64,000 bases of DNA from Ancistrus triradiatus (taxonomy: Eukaryota; Chordata; Actinopteri; Siluriformes; Loricariidae): positions 248,001 through 312,000 of the forward strand of contig JAJAGP010000179.1 of assembly GCA_025084515.1 (NCBI GenBank). Reading direction: 5' to 3'. Made by a program: the position numbers and the translations under genes. Shown here piece by piece: positions 33,701-42,700 of this stretch. Numbering within the stretch: position 1 is the first letter of the stretch; the number at the start of each line of letters is the position of its first letter. Under the pieces are notes generated by a model, which was given only the letters and a program-made list of their open reading frames with translations, was not told where the DNA came from and searched no databases.

Positions 33701-36700
33701 CTCTCCTTACCCTACACACACTGTGTCTCTCTCTCTCTCACAAACACATTTATGGAGTGAAAAACTGTCCTTTATGTGACAGCACAACATATTTACTGCG
33801 AAACAAACAGGCATGTCAGAAGTGAGCAGGGAACTGAGAATTGTCAAACAGAAGAATGTAAGAAGCTTTGTTGAAAACGAAATTCTTCATTTTCTCGAGC
33901 ATTTGTTGCGTTTCAGTCTCCACAGCGTTCGATAGCCGCTTATCGAGTGCTGCGTTCCATTTCGGGGTTGCCAGATCCCAGGCGTTAAAAGAACAACAAG
34001 GTCTATTCAAAGAATCCCACTGGCAGTGAAGTCTCTCTTAGAATCAGTGCATCTGGCAAACGTGTTATTCTCTGACCATTTTTCAATCCAGCAGCGCTAA
34101 GACAGATGGTAACAAATGTTAAACCCATCAGTGTGCTGAGCTAGTATGCAAGTATGAGCCAGCACTCAAATAATACCTCATCAGCCATGATTCTATTGTG
34201 GCTCCTTTCCATTAAGAGGCAGGTGCTGAGAAACTGGCTCGGCGACAGATGGGTTACGGTCAGTAATCGATGTGTACTCGATTAACTAGTGTGTACACAA
34301 GAATTAGTTCACGCTCGCTTGGCGCGTGTCCTATTTCTAAGGCCACTGCACCATTTCAGGAGTCATTCTAATCTGCATGCAAAGGCTAGTGATGTCTGGA
34401 ACTCATTTGATACTGTCATGATTTTCCTATTCAAATATCAACTAGCAGCAAAGTTTTGCCAATAAGCGGTTGGTTTAAAATCTCATAAAAAAAATAAAAA
34501 TAAAAACACAAACAAAACCTCTTGAACTACCTGCTCGTGTCATAAACACACTCACTGACAAAAAAAAATAAAGCATCCAGACAGATAGGAATGTCGGACT
34601 GCTGCAAAACTCGCCATGCAGTTCCGTCTCAGGCAATTCCGTCTCAATCATGTAAATGATTACAGGTGTAGTCTGACTGGACACTGGGTCTTGCCACAAG
34701 AAAGAGTAAAAGTGCTTCCCCCGCTGCTCTATAAAATTTATCGCCAAGCGCACATTTATAGGACCAGCTGGGATGCCAGCTTTGGCAACGTACGAGTGTG
34801 CCAGATCTACAGGCCCAGCTGCAACATCTGTGGGAAATAGTGCCACCGGATACCATAAGGAACCTGTATGCCTCCATGCCCAACCCCGTCTCATATTATA
34901 TCCAGGCTAGAGGCACCCTAACAGGGTGCCACCAGAAAAAGCTGTACAGTTTTCCCCGATAAATGCATCCTTTCGGTCTAATGTTGTAATCCTCACTACA
35001 CTCATACATATAAAGTTTCATTCGATGCCAACGGGTAACAACAGGGAACACATTGAGCTGTCACATAAAAGACAGTTTCTCCCACCATAAGTGTGTTAGA
35101 CAAGGAGAGGCCGAGCGATTCAGTGATTGCTTGATTGCTAGTACTCACCCTCTCCAGGTCTTGGCGCAGATGAGTAAACAGGCGAAGGCGGCGCAACAGC
35201 ACCTCCTGCTCTCGTCGGGCCAGGCTCTCTTCTTCCTCCCGCTTTGGAGTGATGAGCGGCTGGTTGAAATTAGCTTTGCGTTTCAGCTTCCAGTACTGGA
35301 ACAGGAAGTCCACGTTCTCGAGCGGCAAGCGCAAGTGCTTGGCCACGTCGCTGACGTCAACGAACCGGTAGAACTCGTCCTCGAGCTGCTGCACGCGGAG
35401 CTTCCGTTCGCTCAGCCGCGTCCCGTCCGCCCCTTTGTCCCGCCCTCTGATGCCTTCGCCCTTGCCGCCTCTGTGCTCGTGCCAGTCCATGCCCGAATGC
35501 GTGGGGCAGTAGGATTTGAACTTGACCTCGTCCTCGTCGGTCAGGATGGTGTTCATTTTCAGGCCGTACTGCAGGCCGCAGGTGACATGGAAGGCCACGC
35601 GGCAGCTCTTAGCTGAGCACTGTGGGTGAAGAGGGAAGAATAGCAGAAAAGATTTTACATTTTCGTCATTTAGCAGACACCGTCATCCAGAGCGACTTAC
35701 AACTGATACAGTCTTGCAAACCAAGCAATTGTGGGTTAAAGACCAAACAATGGCAGCCCGACAGAGGTCGGTTTTGAAACCTGGTCCAGTACCTTAACCG
35801 CTAGGCTACCAAAGTCCTTACACAACTATGACAATTGTGCCACAGAGGTTCCGGTATCACACTATGGACCAAAAGGTAAGGGGTTCAAGCTGCCGCTGTT
35901 AGGGCCTTGAGGAAGGGCCTGTGATCCACAGCTGCTTGGACTGTACATCATAGGTCATTTGGTGAGGCTTACCTGTATGCAGGCTCCCGTCTTCTCTTTA
36001 CACAGGCAGCAGATCAGAGCCCATCTGTTATTGGGGATCTGGGAAACGCTCGTGATGGGCTCCATTTTCTCTGGGTTACCTATGCTCACCTGAAACATGT
36101 GTCAGAGAGTCAGTGTCATATTAATCAGTCTGGCGTATACTAACACATTACGTTGTGTTACGTTGGCATGTACTGTACGTTTTCGTTTCTGCATGCTTTG
36201 TGGCAGCACGTACTGTGTCAGACTGCACACGGAAGTGCAGATTTATGCCATGAAACGTCTGTTCAGACAATGTCCGTAATAACCTGATACGGTTATTATA
36301 CGTATTATCAAAATAATCTACTTAACCCTTATATTACCTTGCCAGACCAGATACTTTAGCTGTTGTACGACAGCAGATGTAAAGACCCATGTACCCAGCC
36401 TCTGGTGCAGAAAGGTTTAGCAAACACAAATTTGTATTAAACACAGCACGAATACCATGTGCTTGATCTGTCCTCGCTCCCGAGGAACCAGGTGTGGATA
36501 TTTTGGTCAAAATCAAGAAAATGCACAGTGAATGAACAACAATATTTGGTGTGACCACCCTTTGCCATCAAGACAGCATCGATTCTTGCCATCAGGGATT
36601 TAGTAGGATTATAGTGAAGTGTATGACTAACCAAATATACTAGATAGTTGATACGGATCATCATTTCCATAAACACAGTCAAGAACTGAAACAGAAACAT

Positions 36701-39315
36701 CCGTGTAGAAGGCTTGAAGCTGGATGAAGAACAGCCAAACTCTGCTACAAAGGTGAGGTTGTTGAAGACAGTTTCATGTCACTGGTCAAACACCATGGCA
36801 AGACTGAGCACAGGAACAAGACACAAGGTAGTTACACTGCATCAGCAAGGTCTCTCCCAGGCAAAGGTATCAAAGCAGGTTTCAGTTACGTTGAGGACCG
36901 TAGAGACGAAGCAAGCTTCATGCAGCAGATGAAAGACACATCGTGCTTACTTCCCTGCAAAATCAGAAGATGTCCAACAGTGCAAGTGCCAGGTACACCC
37001 ATCTGTTCGAAGTTTGGCCAGAAGTGTTTCTGTTAAGAATTGCTTACAAAAAAACCATAATTTCGACGTGGAAACAAGGCCAAGTGACTCAACTATGCAC
37101 AAAAACATATCAACTGGGGTGCAGAAAAACATCAGCAGGTGCTCTGACGTGATGAGTCCAAATTTGCCTGCAACAGAAGGCAGTTTGTTCGAAAATAAAG
37201 TACAATAATGAGGGTCTGTATGCAAAAGGGAAGCATGATGGAGGTTCCTTGCAAGTCTGTGGGCTGCATTTCAGCAAACGGAGTTGGGGATTCAAGTGTC
37301 CTCAATGCTGAGAAACACAGGCAGATAATTATCCATGACGCAATACTATCAGGGAGGCATCTGATTGGCTCCAAAGTTATTCTCTACGACAGGACAGCGA
37401 TCCCAAACATACAGCCCATGTCATTAAGAACTACAGTCAGTGTGAAGAAGAAGAAGAAGGAGTCCTGGAAGACATTATATGCCCCCACTGAGCCCTGATC
37501 TCAACATGATTGAGTCTGTCCGAGATTACATGAAGAGACAGAAGGATCTGATCAACCTATATCCATAGACGATCTGTAGTTAGTTCTCCAAAATGTTTGG
37601 AACATACTCCCTGACAAGTTCCTTCACAAACTGTGTGCAAGTTCTGAAGAAGGATCGATGCTGTTTTGAAGACAAAGGATGGAAACACCAAATGTTGATT
37701 TGATTTAGATTTCCCTTAACATGTATCCACATGCTTCCAGCTACAAGATGGCAAAATGGCCACTTTAAATGACCGAACCACCTTTTACAAGCTTTTACAG
37801 TTGGACTTGTGTGGGTTAGCCATCTTGCATCAGCAAGTGGGTCTATTTTTACCTCAGTGAACAGCTGACTGCATGCCACACTGCTTTTCGAGAGCTACAC
37901 GCTTGCATGCTAGACACACCCCGGGTCATGTGGTGGCACTGTGTACCATTCATGTCATTGTCACTGCAACTTTCATGTTGCGAGCATAACGCTGCACATC
38001 ACTGACAATGCGACAATGTGACGGACAAATCGTCTGCCCTTTTGTTTCGAGGTGCTGACGGCAAAAACCGATATGACCTTACGTTTAAGAGTGCTGCAGT
38101 TTTATCCTATTAAGTGCCATTGTAGCTGTGCCAGCGATGCCCTCAAGAGGTACAAGTGTTACATATGCGATAAAATCCAACCAGCTGAACTGAACTTAGA
38201 AACCCAAAATGACATCACAAATATTTCAGCATAAAGGCAGTACAGCCATGCTGTTAGGGAAACGCGTATCCCATTCTCAGTGAGAGTTTAATTTCTTTTA
38301 ATTGCAGAAAACTAAAGAATATTTTGTTTTTTTAATAACAGAAAGGAACACACTATTTTTAGAGATGTGTCCGAGTTAGATCCCTAGTCCCTTATAAGTG
38401 CAGTAGTACTTCGGTTCTCGACCACCTCATTACTCGTCCAATTTGGTTCTGGATGCATTTTGACTAGAAAAATCTGTCTCGGTTCTTGGTACACTTGCTT
38501 AAACTTTGACTCGTTTCAGCCAAAATGGCTCACAATTCACAATAGCTCTCTCTCAGTGAAGATCTCCGCTGTGTTTATTGTGTTTTTCTTTTTTTATACA
38601 TCTACAGTACTGTCTTAGTGCAAAAAAGTCTCCATGGGTCCTAAAAAGGTTATTTTATAAGAGCAAACCAAAAGAAAAACAGGAACTGAATCCTCCAGAA
38701 CACCCTCAGGCTGCAGCTAGCATTAGCAGCTAGACTAGCGCCAACAGTTCACCAATAGATTAAGTGTTTTGATTAAGTATCTCTTGCACAGAAATTCAGA
38801 GTACGGTTTCGTCTGAATGTGTGTGTTGTGTGTGTTATCAGTTAGTCAATATCTCACAAGTCAAGCCATCATAAAGCCGGGACTACCAGCATTTGGATTT
38901 TGTGCTTGGATTTTGTTATGTCCGATCCTGGTATGTTTTAATGGCTCTGCCACAGTATGCCTTAAATTTTCTATTTAGCGTTCCGCAGTGCCTTTCGCTT
39001 GTGCCACAGGGTGTACCTCGGGTATCCAGAGGGCACAGCTCACGTGGACCCACTTGCTTCCGCTACGGGTGGGTTTCATGGCTCCGCCTTTCTTTGGGCA
39101 TAGCTGGCATTTCGGGGAGATTCCCAGAGCGCACGTCCGACATAGCCAGCTGCCTTCTGGAACCTTCAGGATGCCATAACAGGCCTGCAGGAGACGGAGA
39201 CAGCAAATAAACAGGAGATCAAAAAAGTCTCCAAATGTTGCAAAGGAACAAACAAACCCGCTGAACACTTAGCGAGGGTGCTAGGACACGGAGTACAGAC
39301 ATATGGTTGGCACAG

Positions 39316-39353
<38 letters not shown>

Positions 39354-39728
39354 CTTTGGCGTGAAGTCTCTGCGGCGCGGCGCGGCACAGGCCTCCAGTG
39401 GAGGATGTTATATTGTTTGGGAAAATGGCGGTTTTTCACGCATTTGCGCATTTGTTAAACGTCCCAGTATTCCAATTCAGTCTTTTTTCCCTCCAGGTTG
39501 AGTCCTGAGAGGAACAGATAATTTTTAATGGCGGCTGCTTGCAGGGATTCCAGGCCCTGCTGGTTACCTTCACTCTGGCAAATAATGAAGCCGGCCAAGC
39601 ACAAATCCCCCTGAGGTTAAAACTGAAACGAGCTACACGAGCGTCTAATTCGATTTTTGAATGTCTAAAAACAGGCCTGCTTATTAAACGTGTACACGTA
39701 CAGCTTACGGATTCCTTCACGTCCTTTA

Positions 39729-39764
<36 letters not shown>

Positions 39765-42700
39765 CTGATGCACGCATATGTTGCACTTGTCGCAGAACAC
39801 CATCTCGTTGCCGTCCTCGCCGTCAGGGGACTGACAGACGTCGCAGACCACGTCCTCGTCGTACTCGATCCCGAGCCCTTCCTCGGTTTCCATGGCGTGG
39901 CTCATGTTGTCGTAGCAACAGCGCTCAAACTCCTCCATGAGCTGCTCCATGGTGTTCTCATCCAGCAGCTGCATGCCTGAGCACAAGACACACACACACA
40001 CACGTAAGGTTTAACTTGCGCAGAAGTCTGTTCATGTATGTCCGGAGCTTTAAACACGGCTTAGCCACTTTCTGGTTTGTTTATGAGAACCGGCTGTTCA
40101 TGATGAGGAAGAGTCAGATTTCAGTTGTGTTTTCAGTCCTACTTAAACACAACATAGAGACTATTTATATATAATGGTCTCTATGAATATAGAGCACATT
40201 ACTAATGAGGGACTAGGGACGCTAATGAGGGAGTAGGGATCTATTTCAGACAGAGCCGTGTCTCCAGCACAGAAAGTAGGCTATTTCATAGTGTGTGCAG
40301 CATCTCTAGTCTTTACATTATCCTAATGATTTAAGGCCATTACTAAATGGACCTTAGGTTTGTTGCAATCTCATTATTTACATTTGAAATGTATTTATAG
40401 CTATAATATACGCACCCTGAACCGTTCCTTATTTGTTTGTACAACTTTCATTTATATCATTTCTGATTTTAAGAGCAGAAGTCCATCATTTGTATGTGTC
40501 TTACCAATTATTAGCTCCCATTTGAACTAGAGACTAAGTCGGTTGATGTGTTTAGAGACTTTTTGTGGAAGTTACTTGTGTTTGTGCGGATGACTTTCTG
40601 CCACTTTTTTGGTTGACTTGTAACTAGAAATGCACCAATCCGCCATTGGATATTAAATCAGCTGGATTGGGTAACGGCAAATTAAGACAATCCATGGGAC
40701 CAATCGCTTTAATTTTGTGACACATGCAATCAGTTCCAATGCAAAGTGCAGCATCAGGAAAACAGATGCTGCATGGGTTGGTGGTGACACTAAAATACAA
40801 CATATAACATCACTGATGAATAATATATTAATACACTACTAATAACATAAATACAGTTTAAGATGTTTGACTCTTAGCGTCAAATAAATAGCAGTTTAGT
40901 ACATTTCTGTTCATGTGTTCATTTGTTTTGTTCATTTTGTTTTGATAAGTCCATACTGATGCCTTAAGTGTCTCCCACATGGTGAGGTATCTGGTTTATT
41001 AATTCAACAATGGTATCGGATCGATATCGGGCTTTGACCGATATGCAAAGGTGTACGTATCAGAACTGAAAAAGTCAGATCGGAGTGTAAACACACCCTT
41101 TATATCTGCATTACAGCAGCATAAGAATGTGCCACTGTCCGGTCAACGTCCATTTTGGCGAGACAGTGCAAATGCAAAGCCAGTGCTAGACTCTCACCCA
41201 TCTGAGCGAACTCTCGGTTGGCGAACTCCAGCCAGGCCACGTCTTCTTCGTTCAGGTCGTAACGGCACATCCCCTCCGAGAGCGCTCCAATACCCACATA
41301 GCCCAACACCGATGCCTCCGGCCCCCACGAGCGGATCAGCTTCTTGGGTCGTGTGAACAGCAAAGCGGACGACTTCTCTGCCACGGCGCTACACACGGAC
41401 AAAAAGAAAAGTAGGACGCAAGCAATTACTGGGCTTGTGCAGAAGTTGCTCGCTGTTTAATTCAGGTTTAGTCATGATTTGCACAAATTAATGAGGATGG
41501 TTATATCACCGCCAACAGCTGGCCAAGTAAACGATATTGGCCAAAGCCACAAAAACAACACCTGGCACTGAAATGCGCTGCAAATAAAGTGGCGTGTTGT
41601 TTATTTAACAACATGGTTATCGAACTCATTTTTAGGCATTGATACCCGGCACGGAGCGAGAACGGTTAAAATTATGCAAATGCACCGTGCCGCTCCAAAA
41701 TAACAGCTGGCTCAGAAAGGTTAGACGACTGTGTACGTCTCTGCTGCACGGTAATAATGCATGATCGGACAAAAGCATTGGCACAGACCTCTTAAGGTGT
41801 AAGAAATCAAGCTCCTGACCATGCAGTCTGGCTTTACAAACATCTCTGAAGAGCTCACTGAATTCGAGCGTGGTACTGTAACTTGATGCCCCCGTTACAG
41901 CGTCGGTTTGAGACATTACATCCCTACTAGATATTCCATGATTTCCTTGAGTGGAATTATTGAAAAGCGGAAGCGTTAGGAAGCACAGCAGCTCAGCCAC
42001 TCAGGCTCATAGTGCAAAAAAGGTTTCAACGCTCTGCTGACTCAATAACTACAGTTCCAAACCTCCTCTGGTATGAACCAGAGACGGGTCCGGTCCGATA
42101 TCGGGTCTGATATTAACATCACTCTCTCATCGGATATCCACATCTTACCATGAGTGGGACGTGGTGGCTTAGCGGTTAAGACCAGAAGGTCCAGGGTTCA
42201 AAACCCACCTCTGCCAAGCCGCCACTGTTGGGTCCTTGAGCAAGGCCCTTAACCCACAATAGCTTGGACTGTAACTGTATCAGTCGTAAGTCGCTCTGGA
42301 TAAGGGCGACTGCTAAATGCTGTAAATGCAAATGAGCACATGGTCTGCAACTGAGTGAGTTGCCGGTTTCACTAAAATGTCATTTCTGTTCAAAAATAAG
42401 AAAACAGAATTTTATTCTCCGTTTGGTTCCTCCTAACACATTTTATGGTTTAAAAACACACCCACGACTAGCGCAAAACAGCGTCCGTATTAAAGAAGCG
42501 TCTCTCTGCCAGGACCAGTGCGTCACGTGATCACATACATCATCACATGGTTTTGTTTCGGCATGCTCTGCTATGGCATTAGCGGAAACCGGAGCGCTCA
42601 AAGGTTCAGGTCCACTTGAAAAGCTGATCTGCTGTAAGGAACGTGTCACCTCTAAAACAGCAAAGCCTCTGAAGCACCAGCAAGAAATGCTTCAGCACTG

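Larger units (their letters stand above)
29223..35148 (-). other. jade1 intron 8, repeat-rich
   Basis: The largest intron (5.9 kb). It contains a (CA)n tract at 29369-29393, two MITEs (29561-30120), a SINE, three dispersed repeats and a Tc1-like remnant, listed separately. 31796-32240 contains an open stretch without family signature. 33640-33735 has poly-T and (CT)n runs. Confidence 0.7.
36090..39016 (-). other. jade1 intron 6
   Basis: Holds two Tc1-like remnants meeting near 36700 and a MITE copy at 38400-38770, listed separately. 37880-38390 shows nothing recognisable. Confidence 0.6.

Noticed and set aside
35053..35616. 187-aa + strand open frame
   Set aside because: Antisense of jade1 exon 8; no family signature.
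42150..42230. tRNA gene
   Set aside because: The A- and B-box-like words belong to the head of a SINE; no cloverleaf with a matched acceptor stem was found.
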